From positions 907,463,309-907,527,308 of the forward strand of contig CM066035.1 of assembly GCA_033557465.1 (NCBI GenBank): 64,000 nucleotides of DNA, written 5' to 3'. Positions 11,862 through 21,794 of this stretch are shown piece after piece; positions within the stretch are counted from its first letter, which is position 1; every line of letters starts with the position of its first letter. Under the pieces are notes generated by a model that was not told the origin of the DNA, ran no database searches, and saw only the letters and a list, made by a program, of their open reading frames with translations. The stretch comes from Ichthyophis bannanicus. Taxonomy: Eukaryota; Chordata; Amphibia; Gymnophiona; Ichthyophiidae. The position numbers and the translations under genes are program-made.

Positions 11862-12816
11862 ATAGTCAACTATCCATTTAAACTAGCCCGATAATTCAGT
11901 ATCCTTTTAAACCCAATATTTTTGTCGGATCGTGTCTTATAAGTAGGGACTTCCCCCTCTCTTGTGACAAACCCTCCTTTTTTTCTTTTTTTAAAAATTC
12001 TGAGGAAAATCCTCCTTTCAAGGATTCGCCCGAGGCAGAACACTGTAATTCCCCTCAGCTTATCCCAACAGTCTTAATGGAGTTGTCCCAAACGTGGTAG
12101 AAAATTGAACTTATCTGAGGAATCCCGGGAAGGCATAACTAAGGATCACAGGTGTCCCTGCTGGCTTTAAAGGTCTTCAAAGGTCTTCCCGAAGCCAAAT
12201 GACTTGTATCAGAATTCCACCCTATGAAGACTGCTAATCAATCCCGGATCCAAGTCCTTCATGAGAATTCCAAACACGACACTCCACAGCAATGAATTCA
12301 ATAGAAAATAGAGACGTCTATTGAATTCATTGCTGTGGCGTGTCGTGTTTGGAATTATCTCATGAAGGACTTGGATCCGGGATTGATTGGCAGTCTTCAT
12401 AGGGTGGAATACTGATACAAGTCGTTTGGCTTCGGGAAGACCTTTGAAGACCTTTAAAGCCAGCAGGGACACCTGTGATCCTTAGTTGTGCCTTCCCGGG
12501 ATTCCTCAGATAAGTTCAATTTTCTACCACTTTTGGGACAACTCCATTAAGACTGTTGGGATAAGCTGAGGGGAATTACAGTGTTCTGCCTCGGGCGAAT
12601 CCTTGAAAGGAGGATTTTCCTCAGAATTTTTAAAAAAAGAAAAAAAGGAGGGTTTGTCACAAGTGAGAGGGGGAAGTCCCTACTTATAAGACAAACGATC
12701 CGACAAAAATATTGGGTTTAAAAGGATACTGAATTATCGGGCTAGTTTAAATGGATAGTTGACTATCTCTTTATAGGTTGTGGATAATAGTGGGATAGCA
12801 TTCACAGTTTTTTAGT
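11862..12816. mobile_element. 955 bp palindromic (foldback-type) insertion in retroviral protease
   Basis: Left arm 11862-12304 is nearly the exact reverse complement of right arm 12318-12766, with a 13-base loop at 12305-12317. About 50 extra bases (12767-12816) follow the right arm. Its perfect 17 bp flanking duplication shows it is an insertion. A few mismatches and one-base indels separate the arms. No coding region is evident, and the small frame at 12209-12472 is a by-product of the repeat. I do not recognise the family. The long duplication does not fit the usual lengths for DNA transposons (2-9 bp) and is closer to target-primed retroposition. Confidence 0.85.
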
Positions 12817-12833
12817 CTATGGCTGATGTGGAG
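12817..12833. repeat. 17 bp target-site duplication, right copy
   Basis: Identical to 11845-11861; it encodes STSAI of the protease just after the DTGA motif. Confidence 0.85.
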
Positions 12834-12916
12834 GCACCTGTATCTAACAGGAAAAGCAATTCATACCCTATAATAGTAGCACGTATTTCCCCCTGTGTGT
12901 TGGGACACACAACCAA

Positions 12917-12925
12917 GCCTAGTCA
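12917..12925 (-). promoter_or_regulatory. gag-pol stop codon in a UGA-CUA-G readthrough context
   Basis: On the minus strand gag ends GAC TGA CTA GGC, and the frame then stays open into the protease. UGA followed by CUAG is a well-known efficient readthrough context. That it works here is inference. Confidence 0.6.
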
Positions 12926-15021
12926 GTCCTCACTATAGTTCACATCAGTCTCTGCATAATATTGGGTCATCACTGAAGGCTGGTTAGGGGTAGGCACAGG
13001 GTATGAAACAGGTGGATAATTAGCAGCATCCTGTCGCACCCCAGGTTGGGGAAAATTGCCCCTTGGCTTAGTACAATCTCTGATCATATGCCCCACTTGC
13101 CCACAACCATAACAGGCACGATCTCCTTGCTGTCCTCCCATATAGCCATGACCTCTTCCTCTAAAGGGTACCACACTTCTACCACCTCTTGCTCTACCTC
13201 GCCCTCTGAAATTGGATTCATCACTTGCTACTTGTAGATTTAAAGGTTTTTGACGTTGACGATCAAGTTTACCTTTGTCAGCTTCTTTCTGCTTCTGGAT
13301 TCGCTTCTCTGCATGCAAGGCAGCTTCCAGGATCTCTTGTGCAGACTTAGCAGACCATCCAAGCAAAGCATTTTCAAGAATATCTTTTATTTCTGGTTGC
13401 AGTCCATTCACAAAAATTGAAGCAAAACCCTCCATCTCACCATTCTGAGGAGAAAAATCTCGGAATGCTAGGCAGCACTTGGTGTGGAACTGGCTCAGTT
13501 TCACCCCCACACTGCTTCAGATCTAAGAGTTTGGACAAATCCCTGACTGGCCTACATTTTTTCTCTATTGCTTTTAATAGATTATCCCTGTGTTCCCTAA
13601 AAGCAGTCATTTGAGCAGCGTCAGAAGCATTAATAACAGGATCAGCACAGGGCCACACCCATGCTACATTATCAGGCAGTTGAAGGTGGGTGACTGCCCT
13701 TAACTCTATGGGATTCAGAAAAACTGCTTTCAATAAATTTTGTAAATCTACCCATGAAGGATCATAAGTAGTTATTAGCTGCCACCAATAATCTACAAAT
13801 TGACCAGGTTTTTCTCTTGAATCAGGGCAGGATCTAGCCAAGCTAAAGACCTCAGCTGGCGACCACTGTGATGTTAGGGTAACTAACCCACCATCCCCCC
13901 TAGGAAATGCTCTGAATGGAGCTAATAGATCGATTTCTTTACTCTGTTTATCTAAAGTTAATGATTCACCTAATGCCAAAGTTAAATGCTGCAAACACTG
14001 CCAATTAGAAATCAATGGAGCCTTGGTCCAATGCCCAACTCCCTTGGCAACAGCAGATATCGCTTCAGCTATAATTTCCTTATTCTGGCTATACGACAGC
14101 AAACCTACAGTATGCTGTTTTATTTGCACATCGAGTGCTTCAAGGATAGCTGTAATCATTTCAGTTAATGTACGAGCTTTGTTTAAGAGAAAGACATGAT
14201 ACTGTTTCAATTGGTCCATAGTAGTTAACCCTCCTAGCCGACTAGCTTCTATTCCTATTAACTTTTCAAGCTCTAAAATATCCTTAGTTAACTCCTGAGC
14301 TCTAGTGGTACGGGGAATATCTGCAGAATCTACAGGGGTAGAGGCAAGGAAATCAACACCCCCAACTGCCCCAGTTAGGGAATCAACAGAAGGTGATACT
14401 ATACTTGACACATCAGACTTAACAGGGGTAGAGACACCAGACACAGCACCCAGCCAGATCGGGGGCGCCTCTCGATCCTGACGGTCAGCTAAAGCTGGAG
14501 CATTATTCCTAGACAGGGAAATAGCTAATGCATTAACCTCTTCATACGCTGGCGGCGCAGACGCCACGGTACAAGGTTCACAGCTGCTTACATTTTCACT
14601 TTTACCACTATCTCTTTTAGTTAAAACACATATTTGCTCTTCCATTTTATACACCTGATCCTTGACCTGTTTAATTACAGAATCATTAGTGTGTTTGCTT
14701 TTTTTCAGCAGCCTGTGAACACCAAAGGTTATATGTAATCCATTCATGATTACTACAAGAGTTATGTACATCTAATGCTAACACAGAGCGCAGCCAGTTC
14801 AATTTATCTTCATGAAACGTCCCCCCAAGGGGAAACTGCAACTTGGGATTAGCAGCAGTCACTGAATGCCACTTAGCTACATAAGTTAAAGAGCCATCCC
14901 CAAATTTTCTCTTCATCACATAATTGGGACTCCCTTTTTTATCTATTGCTATAGCACGAGCTTTCTCATCCCAGTCTTCTAACTGAGACCTCTGCTTCAC
15001 TTTAGCTGTTTTATTACCCAT
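12923..15021 (-). pseudogene. gag: Endogenous retroviral gag, disrupted
   Basis: The start at 15021 is chosen because MGNK gives an N-terminal glycine for myristoylation, typical of retroviral matrix. The frame shifts between about 14771 and 14690, and again near 13500. The middle piece (14771-13437) holds a capsid-like region (PAEVFSLARS, WWQLITTYDPSW). The last piece (13510-12923) has an Arg-Gly-rich stretch and one CCHC zinc knuckle (CYGCGQVGHMIRDC) of nucleocapsid. It ends with TGA, after which pol continues in the same frame. One zinc knuckle and an in-frame stop before pol resemble gamma- and epsilonretroviruses. Confidence 0.85.
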
Positions 15022-15126
15022 TATAATGCACACTTAACACAGATATCTGTCAAACAGCTGTATGCTCATACCAATGCCTCACAGATTATGTCCTTCAGTG
15101 TTTATCATTCCTGTTGAAAGGCAGAG

Positions 15127-15146
15127 GAATCCGAGTCACGGCACGA
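15127..15146 (-). promoter_or_regulatory. Primer binding site, tRNA-His type
   Basis: The plus strand GAATCCGAGTCACGGCACGA equals the 3' end of vertebrate tRNA-His (ending in CACCA) except one base. It sits three bases from the TG edge of the LTR at 15150, where a PBS is expected. Walleye dermal sarcoma virus and HERV-H also use His tRNA. Confidence 0.85.
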
Positions 15147-15574
15147 AACTGTTGACTCTAGCCCTCCTGGGGTCCGGAATCCTACACACAATACCCGGAT
15201 TCTTTATCACATATCCCCGTACCGCTCAACAGGAAGGAAAGACACGACACAATTAATTAATTAATCAATCACTATGGAGATCTATAGGGAAGATACTCAT
15301 GGAGTCTAATTCAGACATATCCATCGAGCCTCTTCAAAGTTGGCTTCATAGGGCTCCCGTTTTTATTAGAAAATATCAGCTGATTCAGTTAATCTTTAAC
15401 ATCTGGCACTTTCCAAATTACAACGTGTACATAAATTTTGCTAACATAGGCAACATTATCATATAGAAAACAGAAGTTACATCTCATGACTATGTTCACT
15501 AAATTCAGTAGGTGTCGCTGTGATTGTACCTTTCAGCAGAAGCTAATTAGTTACTTATTATATTTGCTTATTGT

Positions 15575-17240
15575 GCAATTCTGGAGACCGCACCTTCAAA
15601 AGGATGTGAACAGGATGGAGTCAGTGCAGAGGGTTGCTACTAAAATGATTAATGGGCTTCATTATAAAGCATATGAGGACAGACTTAAGGATCTTAATAT
15701 GTACACCTTAGAGGAAAGGCGGGATAGAGGTGATATGATTGAGATGTTTAAATACCTCCGTGGCATAAATGTTCAGGGAGAGAGCCTCTTTCAATTGAAA
15801 GCAAGTTCTGCTACGAGGGGACATGGGATGAGGGTGAAGGGAGATAGATTCAGGAGTGATATGCGGAAATATTTCTTTACAGAAAGAGTAGTGGATCCAT
15901 GGAATAGTCTCCCAGTGGAGGTGGTAGAGATGAGGACAGTAACTGAATTCATAAAAGCATGGGACCAACACACAGGATCTCTAAAGGTAAAAAGTGGACT
16001 GTTGTAGTTGTTATGGAAGGACAGACTAGATAGGCCATGTGGTCTTTTTCTGTCATCATATTTCTATTTTTTTTATTTATTTATTTATTACAGTTTCTTA
16101 TATACCGCGCTATTTAGAATCAGCGCGGTTTACATTATAACAAAACGACCATAACGACAAACTGTCAGGTTTTACATTGAACAGGAGTACAAACTTGGAT
16201 AACTGGGTTAACTATATACATAAACTATTTACACTGCAGTGTGAGGGCATTTCTAGATTGGGTCATTTCTTGGAGGGGATATCTAGTTCAGTTGCTGTCT
16301 GGGAAATATTGGCAGAAAAGGTGTGTTTTGAGAGCCTTTCTGAACTGATATAGATTGGTAATGGCTCTAATGTCAGGGGGTAGGGTGTTCCAGCATTTAG
16401 GTACATAAAAACTGAATGCCCTGTTTGTGGTGTTCGTGTTGGACTTTGTTGAAGCCTTTGGTATTGCTAGCAGGTTTACAGCTGATGTTCTTCTTGCTCT
16501 GTTGGGGGGGACCATGTGGATTAGATTCGTGAGTGAGAGAGATGAGGTGCCTTTGATTGCCTTAAATGCTAATACAAGGGATTTGAAGGTGATTCTCCCG
16601 TGAATTGGTAGCCAGTGTAGCTGTTTGAGAATAGGAGTCACGTGGTCGTTTCTGGATGCACCGTAGAGGACCCTAGCTGCGGCATTCATGGCCAACTGTA
16701 AGGGAGTTAGTGTGGATTGGGGGAGACCTTGTAGGGTGGCATTTGCAAAGTCAAAATGCGGCAGGATCAGCGCTTGATATATGGTACGGAAATTGTCTGG
16801 GTCCAGCAGGGAGCGTAGGTGTTTGAGGGAACGGATTTTGAAGTATATGGCTTTGACTACGCTGCTTATGTGGCGTCTCATGTCTAGATGTTGGTCCAGT
16901 GTAACTCCCAAATATTTTATTGCATCTTTAGTTTGCAAATCAGCTTCCTTGACACTGACGTGGGATGGGGGCGTAAAGTTGGAGTCTCTGGAGATGAAAA
17001 GGACCTCTGTTTTTTTATGCTGGATACGTAGGTTCTGTGTCTGGAGCCATGTTGAAACTGCATTGAAACAATCTGTGAGTGGGGTCAGGTCCATGTGGGT
17101 TGTGGAGAAAGGCATGTATAAAAGAATGTCATCTGCATATATCATGCAGCTTACGTTGAATGATCTTATGATATTACATATGGGCTGCATGTAGATATTG
17201 AAGAGTAAGGAGGATAATGAGGATCCTATGTTTCTATGTT
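15575..17240 (+). mobile_element. CR1-clade LINE, 3' end, interrupted by L2
   Basis: The frame from about 15575 to 16005 encodes the CR1 C-terminal block: FWRPHLQKDVNRMESVQR, the EERRDRGDMIEMFKYLRGI region and FFTERVVDPWNSLP. The 3' UTR has GGCCATGTGGTCTTTTTCTG and TTTCTAT repeats. The tail resumes at 17227-17240 after an L2 insertion at 16063-17226. The CR1 is strongly 5' truncated, as usual for the clade. Confidence 0.85.
16063..17226 (-). mobile_element. L2-clade LINE, 5'-truncated, RT C-terminal half
   Basis: The minus-strand frame 17190-16288 (300 residues) is open and holds YADDILLYMPF, KKTEVLFIS, LGVTLDQHLDM, the LPHFDFANATLQGLP block and WNTLPPDIRAI. It is close to the copies at 1-1105 and 36003-37975. 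The 3' end near 16066 has the (TTTA)n tract and the CGCGCTATTTAGAATC motif. It landed in the microsatellite-like tail of the CR1. Confidence 0.85.
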
Positions 17241-17509
17241 TCTATTTATACAAGCTATATTCGTTATATTTGCTAATTGAATCAATGCCAGTTTCACAAG
17301 AGCAGCGCATCCTGACCCAGCAACCTCTTTAGCCTATCAGATTGCAGGATGAGCAACTATCCCCTATGTTTTATTTAGAGAAGTTCACTCTGACCTAATA
17401 TCTATTTCTACACAGACTCTATTTGCTAATCACACAAGCTCTAGTTATTAAATTCAATGTCCTAGAAGAAGCAGAAATGCCTTTTAGAGAGTTTTTAATG
17501 CAGTTCAGA

Positions 17510-17762
17510 CCTGTACTTTCTGGGCCTATAGCTAAGTTAGGTTCTACATTTCGGTTTCATGTATAGAGGCCCTGCCTTCTATCCCTATAGATATTATCGA
17601 TCCTGATCCGCTGTCTGTCTCTGAATCTGACAACTCCAAATCTACATATCCTGGGTGAATCATAGGTGTATAAATTTGTTTATCAGCAGCTGTTTCATCC
17701 ACTTCACTGATTATATCCAATGTATGTTTGGGGCCTAGCCTAGTTAGCCCTTGTCTACAGGA
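17510..17762 (-). pseudogene. env: Second env-tail fragment beyond the upstream LTR
   Basis: About 250 bases match 6236-6487, the coding sequence for the end of the env cytoplasmic tail, with a few substitutions. It lies on the outer side of the upstream LTR in the same orientation, just where env of a neighbouring provirus would be. Similarity stops sharply at GTCTACAG (17762). Confidence 0.85.
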
Positions 17763-18545
17763 TGGATAGCCTCAGTGTACTTGGTCTGTGTTGGTGAAAG
17801 TTCAGTCATTGGACTCCCTCCTGTAGCTTGAGAGGACCTTAAGCTCCAGGGCTGAAACCTCCCCTACCATCCCCAACTAACAACTCTAGTATTAGTGATG
17901 ACATGCCTATAGAACCCGGATGTGTGACAAGCTGCAGTCCGCAGTGGTAACAACTCAGATGCATTGATGGCCAACTCAGGAAGATCTTAGCTTAGGGAAG
18001 ATGATTCTTTAGTGTTGCTACTGGAGCAGTGGTGGAACAAGTTGGTGTAGCTATGCCTGTAGCCACCTGTGGGGCAGGGTAATTTGGACCCTTTTGTTGC
18101 TGGCAGTAACATAACCCTGGAAGATATATGGAGAATAGTGATTCGAATGGAGAATAGTGATTCGAATGGAGACTCTACTGCTTGACTCAGTTATTTGATT
18201 TTTCAATAGAGACTGTTGCTAAGTTGTCTGAGTATGACAACAGGATGGGAGGCTTGGAAGATCAGGTACTTAAGTTGGGATTGCAGGTATCCTCATTACA
18301 AGCCATAAGAACATTGTATATTAAAGAGAGCTTGTCAAGCCATGCTTAGAGGCTCTGGAGAATGCATCTAGTGCTTGGAATTTGAGGATCCTGATCTTTC
18401 CCAAAGTAAGACTGCTGTCTCCAATGGAGCTATTCCAGATGTATCTTAGAGATATTTACAAGTTTCCCAATGTTGATGACATTAGGATCTCTAAGATATA
18501 TCGCATTCCAGCTGGAGTCCAGGTTGAGGAAGAGGAAGGGAGTAT
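17763..18545 (+). mobile_element. L1-like LINE ORF1 remnant
   Basis: Scattered frames read AKLSEYDNRMGGLEDQ (coiled-coil-like), then SLRILIFPKVRLLSP, MELFQMYLRD and ISKIYRIPAG. These recall L1/Tx1-type ORF1 proteins (coiled coil then an RRM-like region with an LRI..FPE motif). Several stops and a 19-base tandem duplication at 18128-18165 break it. No ORF2 follows directly. Confidence 0.5.
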
Positions 18546-18801
18546 GGCTACCATCTCAGCTGCCTATTGCTATCGGTGTTTTTGTAAACTTCACAAGATA
18601 ATACTTTCTTCTGTGCCACCTTGCTTGTTTCCTTTCATGCTGAATCAGACAAAAATATGGTCTTCAAGCATCACTTCATGTACAGTATAAAAGCATGTCC
18701 TTTTGTGATTTGGTTGTTTCTTGACATAATGCAAGCCACTCAGCTGCATAGGAAGGCGTATTTACAAATAAGGCAGCAGTCCATGGAGAACATCTGCTAC
18801 A

Positions 18802-19183
18802 CAGGGCCGGTGCTACCATTAGGCAAACTAGGCAGTCGCCTAGAATGCCATCCCCTCAGGCACACCCATTGCTTATGCTGCTGCCCCTCTCTGGCAGTAG
18901 CTCTGGGTTGCAGTTTCTCTTTTGCACTATCTGCTTCTTTCACCCCTTCCAACACTAGCTTTCTCTTTTGCATAAACCAGAAGTCTGCTTTGGAATGGGA
19001 TCAAAAGTAGAAGATTGTGCAAGTGAGAAACTGCGACACAGCCCCAGAGATGATAGGTGAGTGCTGCATTGCAGTTTCAGAATCATTGCCGTCATTGCTG
19101 AACCCGGGGAGAGGCGACAATGGGCACAGGGGGGAGTAATGGAGGGCCCACCCAGGGCATCTCCAGTCCTTGGACTGGCCCTG
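18802..19183. mobile_element. hAT-like non-autonomous element
   Basis: It begins CAGGGCCGGTGC and ends TGGACTGGCCCTG, a short terminal inverted repeat of hAT type. CTGCTACA is found at 18794-18801 and 19181-19188, an 8-base direct repeat as expected for hAT, although the right copy overlaps the TIR by three bases. No transposase is present. Confidence 0.5.
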
Positions 19184-19189
19184 CTACAA

Positions 19190-20003
19190 AGGCGAATAAC
19201 CTTACTTTCTCTGTGGACAAGCAGGGTAAAGTCCTCAGATATGAGAATCACTAGCTACAAGCTGCCTCCAAGGAAACAGCTGAAAAAGAACAGGTGTCAC
19301 AACTAGCCTAAACTTTCTCTCCTTTTTATGTGAAAAGTATCCTGGAAAGTCAAATAACTGGATTAGGGAGAATGCAGCTGGAACAAAAACAAAAGATGAA
19401 GTGCCGAGGAGGAAGACAAAAAGACTGTCTGGATAAGGAGAGATTTATTTAAGCAGTAGTTCAAATTTATATATTACTTGGTCAAACAAGTGATCTAGTA
19501 GTAACACACATGTAATTGAGGCATACATGCACAAATAAAACACAAATAAAAAAGGTTAAAATAATACAATTTAACAGAAACATAAAAATAGAAAAATAGC
19601 TCCAAGCAGATGATGTATAAGTGTATATTCACCATTCGTTCAAGTCAGAAAAGTGAGAACCTCACCCATTTCTTGAACTGAAAATATTCACTGTATAGCT
19701 TTAAATCTACAGTCATAGAGTTCCACCCACTAGAGGAAAGCAAGAGAATGTTGTCTGCTCAGTATCCATCTCCTTAAAGGGTGGACCACTTGCTCTCCCT
19801 TTCGACAGTGATACGAGGCCTTGCCAGGAACTTAATACTTAAACTTAAATACTTAATACACAGGTATTTAGTAGCATTCTTGAACAGCGCCTTAAACACC
19901 CCAAATTTCAGCCTGGCGTCTACAGGCAGCTGTCAGGTCATGAAGGATAGAAGAAATGTGATTCCAGAGATTCAGACTAAACATAATACAGGTTATTTGT
20001 TAT
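19190..20003. other. Unassigned non-coding DNA
   Basis: No credible gene or recognised repeat terminus was seen here. Short frames have no family motifs. Confidence 0.4.
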
Positions 20004-20384
20004 ATCTACAGGAACAAGCAGGAATGTAGTCATCACATATGGGTATCGGTACCGACGGAGCCCGCGCGGGAACGCTCACCAGTGTCCAATCAGAAAGCTT
20101 TTGGGAGCATCTCACAGTGCCTGCGTGCTGCCTTCCCGCCTTTCCCAACTGCCTCTCTCCAGTTCTTCTTTTTCCGCGGAGCCAGCAGGTCGTGTTCCTG
20201 TCACCGCAGAAGAATTTCTTTTTTCTTTCTTTCTTTTTGTGGTCGCGTCTGCCTTCTTCGACGCTCTACCGGTACCGCCGGTCTTTCTTTTCTTATTTCT
20301 GCAAAAAAAAAATAAATTCTTTTTTCCTTTTCTTCAGGTGCATGCGCCTTTTTGGGCCTTAGGCCCAAAACCTTTTTCCTTAAC

Positions 20385-21415
20385 ATGGAAAAACCTGCCT
20401 CAGGTTTCAAAAAGTGCACCAAGTGTGGCGGTACCATTTCCGTCACCGACACCCATGAATGGTGTTTAAAATGTTTAGGTCCTGACCACTCCATCACGGA
20501 TTGTGTGTCCTGTGCCATGATGTCTAAAAGAGGTCGGCAGAACCGAGCTGCCAAGCTCAGTACCCTGTTTCCCTCTGATGCAGCTTCGGTGGCATTGACG
20601 TCTTCCAGGGCTGCTTCTTCCTCCCATGGATCTCAGGTAACTAAACATAAATCCAGCCGGTCCTCGAAGGGTAGATCTCCTTCTAAGCATCGAGATGCCT
20701 CTGGCATTGCCCTCGAGGATTCTGCACCGGCAAAATTACCCCGGCGGGAGGCTTCGGCTTCCAAAGCATTATCGGAGTTCCAGGATGTTCTCGATGGCTC
20801 GGCCTCGACAAATCTCCTGGTGCCATGCTCTGGGGTACCGGTGGTCTCCACCGGTACCGACATCCAGGCATTGGCGGTGTCCATAGACCAGAGTTCTGGC
20901 TATGGAACGCAGTCTGGCGGCTTTCCTTGCGGCATCGACGCCCTTGGTACAGCGACAGACAACTCCACCGGCACCGGCATCGACATCGGCATTGGTGTCT
21001 GCTCTGCCGATACCCTGTCCTCCGATGCCCTCCGGTACCGATTCTCTGGTACTGGTTATTCCTGGTACCGACCTTGGTCGGTATGGGTATCGGGCTCTGC
21101 AGGAGCATCCGGACAGACGATACTTTGAGTCCTCAGAAGAATCTGAGGATTCTGAAAGTTCTGTCGATGCAGCGATGCTTCTTCCAGAGGAGTCCTCCTC
21201 CCCTAAACGTAGGATGTCTCCTCCAGAGGACATGTCCTTCCAAGACTTCATCAGGGAGGTGGCTCGGGGCCTGTCCATTACTGTGGCTCCTGAAACAGAG
21301 CCAAAGGCCAAGGAGTTGGAAATTTTACAATATCCCAAAACTCCTAAGGAGGCAGCTACCTTACCCATTCATGAGATTCTATATGATCTCATGTTGAGGA
21401 TGTGGGAAACACCTC
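20385..21415 (+). pseudogene. DIRS A gag-like protein, N-terminal part
   Basis: The start is ATG at 20385 (MEKPASGFKK), matched by the same start in B and, as MASSGFKK, in F. Residues 8-45 hold a Cys/His array CTKC...DTHEWCLKCLG...HSITDCVSC that should bind zinc. A Ser/Pro-rich region with SPSKHRDASG follows. A frameshift near 20890 moves the frame; the second frame continues through SPKRRMSPPEDMSFQDFI to WETP, where B is inserted. It probably packages the element RNA. That role is inferred from position. Confidence 0.75.
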
Positions 21416-21794
21416 ATCTCCAGGAACAAGCAGGAATAAGTCCTCACATATGGGTACGTCGGTACCGACGGAGCCTGCGCGGGAATGCTCCCCAGCTTCC
21501 CAGAAAGAAAGCTTTTGGGGCATCCCACAGCACATGCGCGCTGCCTTCCCGCCTTTCCTACCAACTCTCCTCAGTTCTTCTTTTCCGCAGAGCCAGCAGG
21601 TCGTGTTCCTGTCACCGCTGAAGAAGTTCTTTATTTTAATTTATTTCTTTGGTCGCGTGTCTGCCTTCCCCGACGCCGGACCGGTACTGCCGGTCTTTTC
21701 TTTTCTTTAAAAAAAAAAAAATATATATATATATTTCACCTCACTTGGTGTATTTTTCTTCTTAGGCCTCCAGGCCCACAAGAACTTTTCCCTC

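Larger units (their letters stand above)
8401..12922 (-). pseudogene. pol: Endogenous retroviral pol (protease, RT, RNase H, integrase), disrupted
   Basis: Domain order on the minus strand: protease with DTGAS (about 12829-12844, split by the palindrome at 11862-12816); RT (11861 to about 10700); then one 844-residue frame (10935-8401) with the RT connection, RNase H (DGSA, HSDSSYA, NQFVDQTAK) and integrase. The integrase has the HX3H...CX2C zinc region and Asp (QMDFT), Asp (SSDQG) and Glu (SGQVERMN) of the DDE triad. The RT active site reads YVDLL rather than YVDDLL, so one catalytic Asp codon is missing. A frameshift lies near 10930. Pol starts in the same frame as gag after a TGA, as in gamma- and epsilon-like retroviruses. 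Confidence 0.85.
15150..17473 (-). repeat. Upstream (5') LTR of the endogenous retrovirus, split by LINEs
   Basis: 15150-15574 and 17241-17473 together match the 665 bp LTR at 5358-6022. The break lies at a CTTATTGT/CTATTTATAC junction, where a CR1 (itself carrying an L2) is inserted. The ends read TG...CA on the coding strand. Confidence 0.85.

Noticed and set aside
12209..12472. 87-residue frame in the palindrome
   Set aside because: It arises from the inverted repeat itself and has no motif.
20039..20469. Phe/Ser-rich frames as secreted proteins
   Set aside because: They are translations of the T-rich DIRS leader between the left end and the gag ATG at 20385, with no shared frame among copies.
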